From the NCBI RefSeq assembly GCF_900142655.1, contig NZ_FRBQ01000007.1, positions 1-64,000 of the forward strand: a stretch of DNA of 64,000 nucleotides. The letters run 5' to 3'. This DNA is from Phytopseudomonas punonensis (GTDB taxonomy: Bacteria; Pseudomonadota; Gammaproteobacteria; Pseudomonadales; Pseudomonadaceae). Both the position numbers and the translations under genes were made by a program. Position 1 is the stretch's first letter, and the number at the start of each line of letters is the position of its first letter. Positions 47,975 to 56,088 of this stretch are shown one piece after another. The notes beneath the pieces are model-generated. The model was not told where the DNA came from, ran no database searches, and saw only the letters and a program-made list of their open reading frames with translations.

Positions 47975-49126
47975 TCAGTAGGCAGCGCGGTAGATCTGCT
48001 CAATGTCGCCAGCGGTCAGGCGCCGCGGGTTGTTGCGCATCAGGCGGTCGATCTTGCTGGCCTCCTCGGCCATGGCTGGGATGGCGTCCTCGGGCACGTT
48101 GAAGCTGCGCATGCCCTTGGGAATGTCGACGCTGGCGCACAGCTCGGCCATGGCCTCGACGGCCAGGTCGGCGGCGGCCTTGTCGCTCAGGCTATGAGTC
48201 TGCACGCCGAGAGCAGCGGCGATCTCGGCCATGCGCTCGACGCAGGCCAGTTTGTTCCAAGCCATCACGTAGGGCAGCAGCAAGGCGTTGCTGACCCCAT
48301 GAGCGATGTTGAAGCGCCCGCCCAACGGATAAGCCAGGGCGTGCACGGCGCCGACACCCGCGTTACCGAAGGCCATGCCGGCCATCAGGCTGGCGGTGGC
48401 CATGTCTTCGCGCGCCCTCAGGTCGGCCGGATTGGCGTAGGCCTTGGGTAGCGCCTTGGCGATCAGCTTGATGGCGCCGATGGCCAGGGCGTCAGTGATC
48501 GGCGAGGCATTCACAGACAGGTAGGATTCCACGGCGTGCACCAGGGCATCGACGCCGCTGGCGGCGGTCACGCTACGCGGGCAGGTCAGGGTCATCACCG
48601 GGCTGACCAAGGCCACGTCGGGCAACAGGTAATCACTGACGATGCCCTTTTTCAGCTGCGCCTGCTTGTCCGAAAGGATCGACACGTTGGTCACTTCCGA
48701 GCCGGTACCGGCGGTGGTCGGGATGGCAATCAGCGGCGGCCCCTTGCGCTTGACCTGATCGACGCCGAACAGCTCTTCCAGCGCGCCGTCATGACCGACG
48801 TAGCCGGCCACGGCCTTGGCGATGTCGATGGCGCTGCCGCCGCCGACGCCGATCAGGCCGTCATGGCCGCCGTCGCGGAAAACCTTGGCGCAGGCCTCGA
48901 CGATGGCGATCTCCGGCTCCGGCTCCACGCCGTCGAAAATGCCGTAAGCGCGCTCGCCGAGCTGCTTGAGCACATGCTCCACGGTGCCGGACTTGATCAG
49001 GATGGCGTCGGTGACGATCAGCGGATTGTCTATTTTCAGGCGGGGCAATTCGTGCGCCAGTTGCTCGACGGCGCCCTGGCCGGTCAGCAGCTTATTGGCG
49101 ATCTTGAAGGCAGCGGTACTCATCAT
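47975..49126 (-). CDS. Iron-containing alcohol dehydrogenase
   Basis: A 383-residue type III dehydrogenase starting MMSTAAFKIANKLLTGQGAVEQL (the second ATG at 49123 is equally possible; AAGGG precedes). NAD-binding motif IGVGGGSAIDIAKAVAG, then IPTTAGTGSEVT, and the metal site region GVDALVHAVESYLSVNASP and AHALAYPLGGRFNIAHGVSNALLLP (with VHALAYP His). Substrate unknown. A well-formed -24/-12 element lies about 50 bp upstream and a sigma-54 activator is encoded next to it, so nitrogen- or substrate-responsive control is predicted. Confidence 0.88.
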   Translation of the reverse strand: MMSTAAFKIANKLLTGQGAVEQLAHELPRLKIDNPLIVTDAILIKSGTVEHVLKQLGERAYGIFDGVEPEPEIAIVEACAKVFRDGGHDGLIGVGGGSAIDIAKAVAGYVGHDGALEELFGVDQVKRKGPPLIAIPTTAGTGSEVTNVSILSDKQAQLKKGIVSDYLLPDVALVSPVMTLTCPRSVTAASGVDALVHAVESYLSVNASPITDALAIGAIKLIAKALPKAYANPADLRAREDMATASLMAGMAFGNAGVGAVHALAYPLGGRFNIAHGVSNALLLPYVMAWNKLACVERMAEIAAALGVQTHSLSDKAAADLAVEAMAELCASVDIPKGMRSFNVPEDAIPAMAEEASKIDRLMRNNPRRLTAGDIEQIYRAAY

Positions 49127-49175
49127 CAGGGCCCTTTTGTGCATTGTGAAAACTAGACGGGTTCGGGCCTGTCTT

Positions 49176-49191
49176 AGCGAGTCCTGTGCCA
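49176..49191 (-). promoter_or_regulatory. Sigma-54 (-24/-12) promoter of the dehydrogenase gene
   Basis: Minus strand TGGCACAGGACTCGCT fits the RpoN consensus (TGGCAC-N5-TTGC form) with GG and GC exactly 10 bases apart. It lies 50 bp before the start codon, and an RpoN activator gene is adjacent. Confidence 0.82.
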
Positions 49192-49202
49192 GTTGAGCGG
49201 AA

Positions 49203-49299
49203 CCCTTGCGGCGCAAGGGCTGCGTCGATCTGCCACAGGCTCGGGGCGCTCAGTTTTGATTAGGAAATGGATCGAAAAAGCCTGCTTGATCCATTTTCC
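49203..49299. promoter_or_regulatory. Two dyads upstream of the sigma-54 promoter
   Basis: CCCTTGCG (49203-49210) with CGCAAGGG (49212-49219) is a perfect repeat; GGAAATGGATC (49263-49273) with GATCCATTTTCC (49288-49299) is nearly perfect. They lie roughly 40-55 and 100-135 bp upstream of the expected start site. The distal one is at the usual distance for an activator site; it also ends just past the activator's stop codon, so a terminator is the alternative. Confidence 0.6.
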
Positions 49300-49301
49300 A
49301 A

Positions 49302-50669
49302 TCAGCCTTGCTCCCAGCGCTTCATCTTCTGCACCAGCGTCGCCTGGCTGAGGCCGAGAGCCTTGGCGGCCTCGCGGGTAGTCTTGTATTGCACTAGGGC
49401 CTTGCGGATCAGCCGTCGCTCGAGTTGCTCGACCTGCTTGCGCAGCGGCAGGTTCTCATTGCCCGCCTCTGCCGCAGGCGTGCGCATTTCCTCGGGCAGG
49501 TCGAACAGCTCCACCGCCTCACCCGTGCAGGTGACCACCAGGCGCTCGACCAGATTAATCAGCTCTCGGATATTGCCGGGCCAGGCGTAATCGGTGAGCG
49601 CATCCAGCGCCTCCAACCCCCAGGTCAGCGCGCGGCCATAACGGCCATTGAATTCGGCCAGGTAGAAATCCAGCAGCGGTTGGATCTCATCGGGCCGCTC
49701 GCGCAGCGCCGGAATATGGATGGGCACCACGTTGAGACGGTAATAGAGATCGGCGCGAAAGCGCCCATCGGCGACCATCTGGCGTAGGTCATGGTGGGTG
49801 GCGGTGATGATGCGCACGTCCACTTCCTTGAGCTCCAGACCACCCACCGGGATGAAGCGGCTTTCCTCGATCACCTTGAGCAGCTTGACCTGCAGGGCCA
49901 GCGGCAGGTCGCCGATCTCGTCGAGAAACACCGTGCCGTGGTGGGCCAGCTCGAGCAAGCCGCGCTTGCCCTTGCTGCCGGCGCCGGTAAAGGCGCCCGC
50001 CACGTAGCCGAACAGTTCGGCCTCGATCAGGTTCTCCGGCAGCGCGCCGCAGTTGAGCGCCAGGAACGGCTGGGCCGCGCGTGGGCTGCTCTTGTGGATG
50101 TACTGGGCGATCAGCGTTTTGCCGACTCCGGTTTCGCCCTGCAACAACACCTTCACGTCGCTGGCGGCGACCTGCCGTGCCTGGGCGAAGATGCGCCCGG
50201 AGGCCGGGTGATCGGCCACCGGCGAGGCGTAGAGCAGATCGCCGCGCTGGCCGGCGTGCAGCTTCGCCGTGCTGCTGCGCAGCTCCTTGAGTTGCTGCAG
50301 CTCGTCACGCTCGTGCTTGATGCGCAACAGCTCGGTCATGTCGCGCACCGTGCTGACCACATAGCGCACCTGGCCCGTGGCATCGAGAATCGGCGTGCCG
50401 CTGACCAGCAGACGCTTGCCCTGACTGACGCTCTGCATCAGCGACAGCGCCCTGCCCTCCTTGAGCACCCGCAGGGAAACCGACTGGGAAATCACGCCCT
50501 GCTCCACTAGCGCCTGCATGTGCTGGCCGACCACATCCTCGCTGCGCAAGCCGGTCAGCCGTTCGTAGGCGCCGTTGACCTTGAGGGTGATGCCGTCGGC
50601 GTCGGTGATATAGACACCATCGTGCAACGCGTCGAGCAATTCGCGAAAACTGGGATCGTTGAAATCCAT
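49302..50669 (-). CDS. Sigma-54-dependent activator with PAS domain
   Basis: A 455-residue enhancer-binding protein starting [26 protein letters not shown]. The N-terminal PAS domain (to about 115) is followed by an AAA+ domain with [14 protein letters not shown] (Walker A), [13 protein letters not shown] (sigma-54 contact loop), [13 protein letters not shown] (Walker B) and [17 protein letters not shown]. The C terminus is a TyrR/Fis-like HTH ([23 protein letters not shown]). Likely controls the dehydrogenase-permease genes just downstream; the PAS sensor suggests a small-molecule effector. Confidence 0.9.
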   Translation of the reverse strand: MDFNDPSFRELLDALHDGVYITDADGITLKVNGAYERLTGLRSEDVVGQHMQALVEQGVISQSVSLRVLKEGRALSLMQSVSQGKRLLVSGTPILDATGQVRYVVSTVRDMTELLRIKHERDELQQLKELRSSTAKLHAGQRGDLLYASPVADHPASGRIFAQARQVAASDVKVLLQGETGVGKTLIAQYIHKSSPRAAQPFLALNCGALPENLIEAELFGYVAGAFTGAGSKGKRGLLELAHHGTVFLDEIGDLPLALQVKLLKVIEESRFIPVGGLELKEVDVRIITATHHDLRQMVADGRFRADLYYRLNVVPIHIPALRERPDEIQPLLDFYLAEFNGRYGRALTWGLEALDALTDYAWPGNIRELINLVERLVVTCTGEAVELFDLPEEMRTPAAEAGNENLPLRKQVEQLERRLIRKALVQYKTTREAAKALGLSQATLVQKMKRWEQG

Positions 50670-50774
50670 GGGCTTTCCAGGACCGGGCAGAAGACCTGGC
50701 AGTGTACTCGCTGACGACGACAGGCATGACAAGGGGCCGGCAACGAGCCAGGCCGCGACCGGAAACGGCGGCTA

Positions 50775-50808
50775 AAAAAAACCGCCGCAACCCAAAGGGC
50801 GCGGCGGT
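50775..50808 (-). terminator. Terminator of the AgtABCD-type operon
   Basis: Minus-strand stem ACCGCCGC/GCGGCGGT (50801-50808 with 50781-50788) followed by TTTTTTT, about 20 bp after the permease stop at 50831. Strong intrinsic terminator. Confidence 0.88.
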
Positions 50809-50830
50809 TACGGCATAGCCGTGAAAAGGG

Positions 50831-51658
50831 TTATTCGTTGACCTGGGTGCGCATTTTCTCACTGCGCCCGCGCAGCCATTCCAAAGTCAGCAGCAGCAAG
50901 ATCGAAAAACCGATCAGCAGAGTCGCGGCGGCGGCGATGGTCGGGCTGAGGTTTTCACGGATGCCGCTGAACATCTGCCGTGGCAGAGTGACCTGCTCGG
51001 GGCCGGCGAGGAACAGGGTGACCACCACTTCGTCGAACGAGGTGGCGAAGGCGAACAGTGCGCCGGATATCACGCCCGGTGCGATCAATGGCAGGGTCAC
51101 CCGGCGGAACGCAGTGATCGGCGAGGCGCCGAGGCTGGCCGCAGCGCGTACCAGGTTGTAGTTGAAGCCCTGCAGGGTCGCCGACACGGTGATGATCACG
51201 AAGGGCACGCCGAGTACTGCGTGCACCACGATCAGCGACAGGTATCCGTTGGCCAGGCCCAGCGGTGCGAAGAACAGGTAGCTGGCGACGCCGACGATCA
51301 CCACCGGCACCACCATCGGCGAGATCAGCAGGCTCATCACCAGCGCCTTGCCACGGAACTCCGAGCGGGTCAGACCGATAGCGGCCAGGGTGCCGAGGAT
51401 CATGGCCAGCACGGTCGCTGCCGGGGCGATGATCATGCTGTTCTTCAGCGCACGCATCCAACTGGCCGAGCCGAAGAAGTCCTCGTACCAGCGCATCGAG
51501 AAGCCTTGCATCGGGTAGATCAGGAAGGTGCCGGAGTTGAACGACAGCGGCACGATCACCAGGATCGGCAGCACCAGAAACAGCAGCACCAGGCCGCAGA
51601 GCAGGCGCAAGCCGTAGTACCAGGCGCGCTCAACAGGAGACATGTAAGGACTCAGCAT
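50831..51658 (-). CDS. ABC transporter permease, PotC-type (AgtD-like)
   Basis: A 275-residue inner-membrane permease with six helices. MLSPYMSPVERAWYYGLRLLCGLVLLFLVLPILVIVPLSFNSG opens the protein; the EAA loop (LVRAAASLGASPITAFRRVTLPLIAPGV) contacts the ATPase. Last gene of the transporter, 19 bp after the other permease. In P. aeruginosa the agtABCD transporter at this place takes up 4-aminobutyrate and 5-aminovalerate; the same role is inferred here. Confidence 0.88.
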   Translation of the reverse strand: MLSPYMSPVERAWYYGLRLLCGLVLLFLVLPILVIVPLSFNSGTFLIYPMQGFSMRWYEDFFGSASWMRALKNSMIIAPAATVLAMILGTLAAIGLTRSEFRGKALVMSLLISPMVVPVVIVGVASYLFFAPLGLANGYLSLIVVHAVLGVPFVIITVSATLQGFNYNLVRAAASLGASPITAFRRVTLPLIAPGVISGALFAFATSFDEVVVTLFLAGPEQVTLPRQMFSGIRENLSPTIAAAATLLIGFSILLLLTLEWLRGRSEKMRTQVNE

Positions 51659-51676
51659 TTTTCTAATCTCCGCTCA

Positions 51677-52924
51677 TTAACCCAGACGCAACCGACCCGC
51701 ACCCACCAGCCAGCTGTACACCACGTAGAGCAGTAGCGTGGCGACCAGCAGCAGGCCGCCAAGCGCGGTGGCCATGCCCCAGTTGATGGTGGTGTTGGTG
51801 TAGAAGGCGACGAAGTAGCTGACCATCTGATCGCTCGGGCTGCCGAGCAGCGCAGGCGTGATGTAGTAGCCGATGGACAGGATGAACACCAGCAGGCAAC
51901 CGGCGCCGACACCGGCCAGGGTCTGCGGGAAGTACACCCGCCAGAAGCTGGCGAACGGGTGGCAGCCCAGGGAAATCGCGGCGCGCATGTAGGTCGGCGA
52001 AATGCCCTTCATGACGCTGTAGATCGGCAGGATCATGAACGGCAGCATGATGTGCACCATGGAGATGTACACCCCGGCGCGGTTGAACACCAGCTCCAGC
52101 GGTTGGTCGATCAACCCCAGCTTGATCAGCGCCGAGTTGATCAGCCCGCCCGACTGCAACAGCACGATCCAGGCGGCGACACGCACCAGGATCGAGGTCC
52201 AGAACGGCAGCAGCACCATGATCATCAGCAGGTTGCCCTGGCGAGTCGGCAGGTTGGCGAGCAGATAAGCCAGCGGATAGGCCAACGCCAGGCAGATGGC
52301 GGTGATCACCGCGCCCATCCAGAAGGTGCGGGCGAAAATATCCAGGTAGATGGCCTGATCTGGCGTGGTCTTCACTACCGCGCCGGAGTCGTCAACGCGA
52401 TGATCCAGGGCGGCCAGCAGGTAGTAGGAGGTCCAGGAACTGCTGTTGCGGCGGATCACTTGCCAGTACGCAGGGTCGCCCCAGCGCTCGTCAAAGGACT
52501 CCAGGGCATCCTTGTAGGAAGCCGGCTCAGCTTCGAATGGCAGCGCACGGCCGGTCTTCGCCAGCAGGCTGCGGTAACCGGCCAGTTCCATGTTCAGGCG
52601 CTTCGACAGGTCGCCGAGCTTCTGCTGTTCGCGGGCCTCGGCCAGGTCCAGTGCCAGCGCCTTGTAGACGGGCTCTTCGGGCAGGCCGCGGCCGTCCCAG
52701 CTGTCGATGGCTTCGACGGTGCGCGGCAGCGAGCCGACCACGTCCGGGTTATCCACGCTGCGGTTGAGCAGCGCCACGATTGGCACCAAGAAGGTGAAGA
52801 CGAGAAACAGCACCAGCGGCAGGATCAGCGCCTGGGATTTCAAGCGATTCATTCGCTCAGCGCGCGCCAGACGCTGCTTGAGCGAGGGGCCGGCGACCTC
52901 GGCATGGGGCACTGCTAGGGCCAT
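51677..52924 (-). CDS. ABC transporter permease, PotB-type (AgtC-like)
   Basis: A 415-residue permease starting MALAVPHAEVAGPSLKQRLARAERMNRLKSQALILPLVLFLVFTFLVPIVALLNRSVDN with GGAG upstream. An unusually large periplasmic insertion of about 130 residues lies between the first and second helices (GRGLPEEPVYKALALDLAEAREQQKLGDL...). The EAA loop is YMRAAISLGCHPFASFWRVYFPQTLAGVGAG. Part of the AgtABCD-type operon. Confidence 0.88.
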   Translation of the reverse strand: MALAVPHAEVAGPSLKQRLARAERMNRLKSQALILPLVLFLVFTFLVPIVALLNRSVDNPDVVGSLPRTVEAIDSWDGRGLPEEPVYKALALDLAEAREQQKLGDLSKRLNMELAGYRSLLAKTGRALPFEAEPASYKDALESFDERWGDPAYWQVIRRNSSSWTSYYLLAALDHRVDDSGAVVKTTPDQAIYLDIFARTFWMGAVITAICLALAYPLAYLLANLPTRQGNLLMIMVLLPFWTSILVRVAAWIVLLQSGGLINSALIKLGLIDQPLELVFNRAGVYISMVHIMLPFMILPIYSVMKGISPTYMRAAISLGCHPFASFWRVYFPQTLAGVGAGCLLVFILSIGYYITPALLGSPSDQMVSYFVAFYTNTTINWGMATALGGLLLVATLLLYVVYSWLVGAGRLRLG

Positions 52925-53039
52925 GGGGATAACTCCGGTGAAGCGGATAAGAATTCGGGGATAAAGCCAGAGCGCCCGCACGCGAGCGCTCCTTGCAACA
53001 GGTGAACGCTGGGCGCGCTCACCGCATTACGCTGAGCCG

Positions 53040-54074
53040 TTACTTGGCAGCCCAAGAGTTGAAACGCTGCTCCAGCACTTCGCCGAAGTCAGCCCAGAAG
53101 GCCACGTCCATCGCGACCTGGTTGGCGATGTTCTGCGGGGCGGTCGGCAGGTCGGCGGCGACCTTGGCGTCCAGCAGATCAACGGCTTTCGGGTTCACCG
53201 GCCCGTAGGCGATGTTTTCCGAATAGGTCTTCTGGTTCTCGGCCTGCAGGGTGTAGGCGATGAATTTCATGGCCTCATCCTTGTTCTTCGCGCCTTTCGG
53301 GATGGCCCAGGCGTCGAAGTCGTAAATACCACCGTCCCACACCACTTTCAGGCTGCTGCCTTCCTTCTGGGTGGCGGCGATACGGCCGTTGTAGGCCGAG
53401 CTCATGACCACGTCACCGGAAGCGAGGTACTGCGGCGGCTGGGCGCCGGCTTCCCACCACTGGATGTAAGGTTTGAGTTCGTCGAGTTTCTTGAACGCGC
53501 GCTCCTGGCCGTCTTTGCTCGCCAGCACCTTGTAGACGTCTTTCGGCGCAACGCCGTCAGCCATCAGAGCGAACTCGAGGGTGTACTTGGCGCCTTTACG
53601 CAGGCCGCGCTTGCCCGGGAATTTCTTCACGTCCCAAAAATCTGCCCAGCTAGTCGGCGCGGTGCTGAGCTTGTCGGCGTTGTAGGCCATCACGGTCGAC
53701 CACACGAAGAAGCCGACGCCGCACATCGACGCCGCGCCCGGCACCAGGGCCTTCTTGTCGCCGACTACCGAGTAGTCGATTTCTTCGAACAGATCCTCAT
53801 CGCAACCACGGGCGAGCTCCGGGGACTCAACCTCGACCAGATCCCACGAAACGCTGTTGGTGTCGACCATGGCTTTGACCTTGGCCATTTCACCGTTGTA
53901 TTCGCCAGCGATGATCTTGCCTTTACCGGCCGCTTCCCACGGCTGGTAGTAGGCCTTGACCTGGGCATCCTTGTTGGCGCCACCGAAGTTGATGACGGTG
54001 AGGTCTGCAGCGTGAACCTGTGCAGCGCAAACCAGGCCCAGTGTCAGCGCGGAAAGGGAGAATAGCTTCGACAT
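53040..54074 (-). CDS. Periplasmic substrate-binding protein (AgtB-like)
   Basis: A 344-residue solute receptor of the PotD/spermidine-putrescine class. The signal peptide is MSKLFSLSALTLGLVCAAQVHA with cleavage after VHA. The mature protein begins ADLTVINFGGANKDAQVKAYYQPWE, typical of the family, and includes NGEMAKVKAMVDTNSVSWDLVEVESP. Expected to bind 4-aminobutyrate/5-aminovalerate or a related amine, by analogy to the P. aeruginosa gene in the same order. Confidence 0.9.
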   Translation of the reverse strand: MSKLFSLSALTLGLVCAAQVHAADLTVINFGGANKDAQVKAYYQPWEAAGKGKIIAGEYNGEMAKVKAMVDTNSVSWDLVEVESPELARGCDEDLFEEIDYSVVGDKKALVPGAASMCGVGFFVWSTVMAYNADKLSTAPTSWADFWDVKKFPGKRGLRKGAKYTLEFALMADGVAPKDVYKVLASKDGQERAFKKLDELKPYIQWWEAGAQPPQYLASGDVVMSSAYNGRIAATQKEGSSLKVVWDGGIYDFDAWAIPKGAKNKDEAMKFIAYTLQAENQKTYSENIAYGPVNPKAVDLLDAKVAADLPTAPQNIANQVAMDVAFWADFGEVLEQRFNSWAAK

Positions 54075-54118
54075 TTTTATGTTGGCTCCAAGTGCTGTGG
54101 TAAAGCGCAAAACGCCGA

Positions 54119-55228
54119 TCATTCCGCCGACAGCGGATCAAGGGCGCGAACGTGCTCGACCTGCCAGCCGAGCGGGATCACATCACCAACCGCGAGCCCG
54201 GGATCGAGCTCGGCAATCGGCTGTTTGACGAAGAAGTCGGTTTTGCCGCAGACCTCCAGGCGCACGCGCACGTGGTCGCCCAGGTAGATGAATTCCGAGA
54301 CACGGCCGGAGAAGCGGTTGTCGCAGCCCTCGGCCGCATTGTTCAGGCGAATGCGCTCCGGACGGATCGACAGGCTTACGGCATCGCCAGGCTGGCCGAC
54401 ATTGACGGCCAGGGCCTGAACCTTCTCGCCGCGCGCCAGTTGCACTGTGCAATTGTCGCCATTGCGCTCGACCAACTGGCCAGCGAAGCGGTTGTTCTCA
54501 CCAATAAATTGCGCAACGAAGGTGTTGCTTGGCGACTCGTAGAGGTCGCGCGGCGCGGCGATCTGCTGAATCTCGCCCTGGTGGAAAACCGCCACGCGAT
54601 CGGACATGGTCAGCGCTTCGCTCTGGTCATGGGTCACGTACACCACGGTTACGCCAAGGCGCTGATGGATGTGCTTGATCTCCATCTGCATGTGTTCACG
54701 CAGTTGCTTGTCCAGCGCGCCGAGCGGTTCGTCCATCAGCACCAGCTGCGGTTCGAACACCAGCGCGCGGGCCAGGGCCACACGCTGCTGCTGGCCACCA
54801 GAGAGCTGCGCCGGATAACGGCCGGCGAAGGCATCGAGCTGCACCATCGACAGCGAGCGTTTGACCTTCTCGCCAACGTCGGCCTTGCTCATGCCGCGCA
54901 CGCTGAGCGGGAACGCCAGGTTCTCGGCCACCGTCATGTGCGGGAACAATGCGTAGTTCTGGAACACCATGCCGATATCGCGCTTGTGCGGCGGCACGTT
55001 GTTCAGGCGCTTGCCGGCCAGAGTGATCTCACCGGCGGTGGGCGTCTCGAAGCCGGCCAGCATCATCAGGCTGGTGGTCTTGCCGGAGCCGGACGGCCCG
55101 AGCAGGGTCAGGAACTCGCCCTTGCGAATATCCAGATTGAGATCTTTGACGATCAGGTTCTCGCCGTCGTAGCTCTTTTGCACGCCACGAAAGCTGACCA
55201 GGATGTCGCTCGAAGAAGTGTCGCCCAT
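54119..55228 (-). CDS. ABC transporter ATP-binding protein (AgtA-like)
   Basis: A 369-residue PotA-type ATPase: Walker A LLGPSGSGKTTSLMMLAGFE, Q-loop MVFQNYALFPHMTV, signature RYPAQLSGGQQQRVALARALVF, Walker B LVLMDEPLGALD, H-loop VVYVTHDQSEAL, and a C-terminal TOBE domain. The ATG at 55228 follows a GTG that could be an alternative. First gene of the operon; a perfect dyad lies about 110 bp upstream. Confidence 0.92.
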   Translation of the reverse strand: MGDTSSSDILVSFRGVQKSYDGENLIVKDLNLDIRKGEFLTLLGPSGSGKTTSLMMLAGFETPTAGEITLAGKRLNNVPPHKRDIGMVFQNYALFPHMTVAENLAFPLSVRGMSKADVGEKVKRSLSMVQLDAFAGRYPAQLSGGQQQRVALARALVFEPQLVLMDEPLGALDKQLREHMQMEIKHIHQRLGVTVVYVTHDQSEALTMSDRVAVFHQGEIQQIAAPRDLYESPSNTFVAQFIGENNRFAGQLVERNGDNCTVQLARGEKVQALAVNVGQPGDAVSLSIRPERIRLNNAAEGCDNRFSGRVSEFIYLGDHVRVRLEVCGKTDFFVKQPIAELDPGLAVGDVIPLGWQVEHVRALDPLSAE

Positions 55229-55334
55229 CACCGCACCTGCCTGTTGTTCTACCGTGAACAGAGACTAGAACCGCGGTTAGAACCTGAAAATCGGGCGTAC
55301 TGACACTTTGCTATAAGGCAGGCGGAAAGGTGGC

Positions 55335-55352
55335 TGTAGGGCGAGCCCTACA
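55335..55352. promoter_or_regulatory. Perfect dyad upstream of the agt-like operon
   Basis: TGTAGGGCGAGCCCTACA: 8-bp perfect inverted arms around GA, between the response regulator and the ATPase gene. A binding site for the AgtR-like regulator is a natural guess; a REP-type fragment is the alternative. The rest of the 55229-55446 gap shows no gene. Confidence 0.5.
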
Positions 55353-55446
55353 CGGATGTCGTATCTGGATAAGTGCTGATAGATAGCGCTCGAAACGAAG
55401 CGGCTCGCCTAGTTTCTGGCATGTCGCGGATAGATAAGCAGCGCGT

Positions 55447-56076
55447 TCAGACCAACTTGTGCTCGACCGCGTAACGCACCAGATCCGCAACCGAGTGCAG
55501 GTTGAGCTTTTGCATCAGCCGTGCCTTGTGGGTACTGATGGTTTTGCTGCTTAGAGCCAGATGCGCAGCGATCTCGTTGACGCCCTCGCCCTGCACCAGG
55601 CGCTCGAACACCGAGAATTCGCGCTCGGACAGCAGCGCGTGGGGCGGGCGCGAGTCGGTGAGGCCGACCTCGAAGACCATGCGGTCGGCCAGATCGGGAT
55701 CGATGTAACGCCCACCACCGGCGACCTTGCGAATCGCGGTGAGCAGCAGGGCCGGGTCGCTGTCCTTGGTGGCGTAACCGGCGGCGCCGATCTTCAGCGC
55801 GCGGGCGGCCATCTGCGCCTCGTCATGCATCGACAGCACCAGAATCGCCGGCGGCTGGTTCAAGGCGCGAATCCGCGGAATCGCCTCCAGGCCGTTGACG
55901 CCAGGCATGGAGATATCCAGCAGCACGACCTCACAAGGCGTGTGCCGCAGGGTTTCCAGCAACTGCTCGCCGTTGCTCGCCTCGCCGACTACCAGCAGGT
56001 CGCGGGCCATGCCGATCAGCTGTTTGATGCCCTCACGGACGATGGTGTGGTCTTCGGCTACCAGTACTCGGATCAC
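55447..56076 (-). CDS. NarL/LuxR-type response regulator (AgtR-like)
   Basis: A 209-residue regulator starting at GTG (MIRVLVAEDHTIVREG). The receiver has phospho-acceptor Asp53 in EVVLLDISMPGVNG and a conserved Lys in YATKDSDP. The C-terminal LuxR HTH is LLSEREFSVFERLVQGEGVNEIAAHLALSSKTISTHKARLMQKLNLHS. It follows the sensor kinase by 12 bp, and by gene order it corresponds to AgtR, which activates the adjacent transporter in P. aeruginosa. Confidence 0.9.
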   Translation of the reverse strand: MIRVLVAEDHTIVREGIKQLIGMARDLLVVGEASNGEQLLETLRHTPCEVVLLDISMPGVNGLEAIPRIRALNQPPAILVLSMHDEAQMAARALKIGAAGYATKDSDPALLLTAIRKVAGGGRYIDPDLADRMVFEVGLTDSRPPHALLSEREFSVFERLVQGEGVNEIAAHLALSSKTISTHKARLMQKLNLHSVADLVRYAVEHKLV

Positions 56077-56088
56077 GCACTTACCCTC

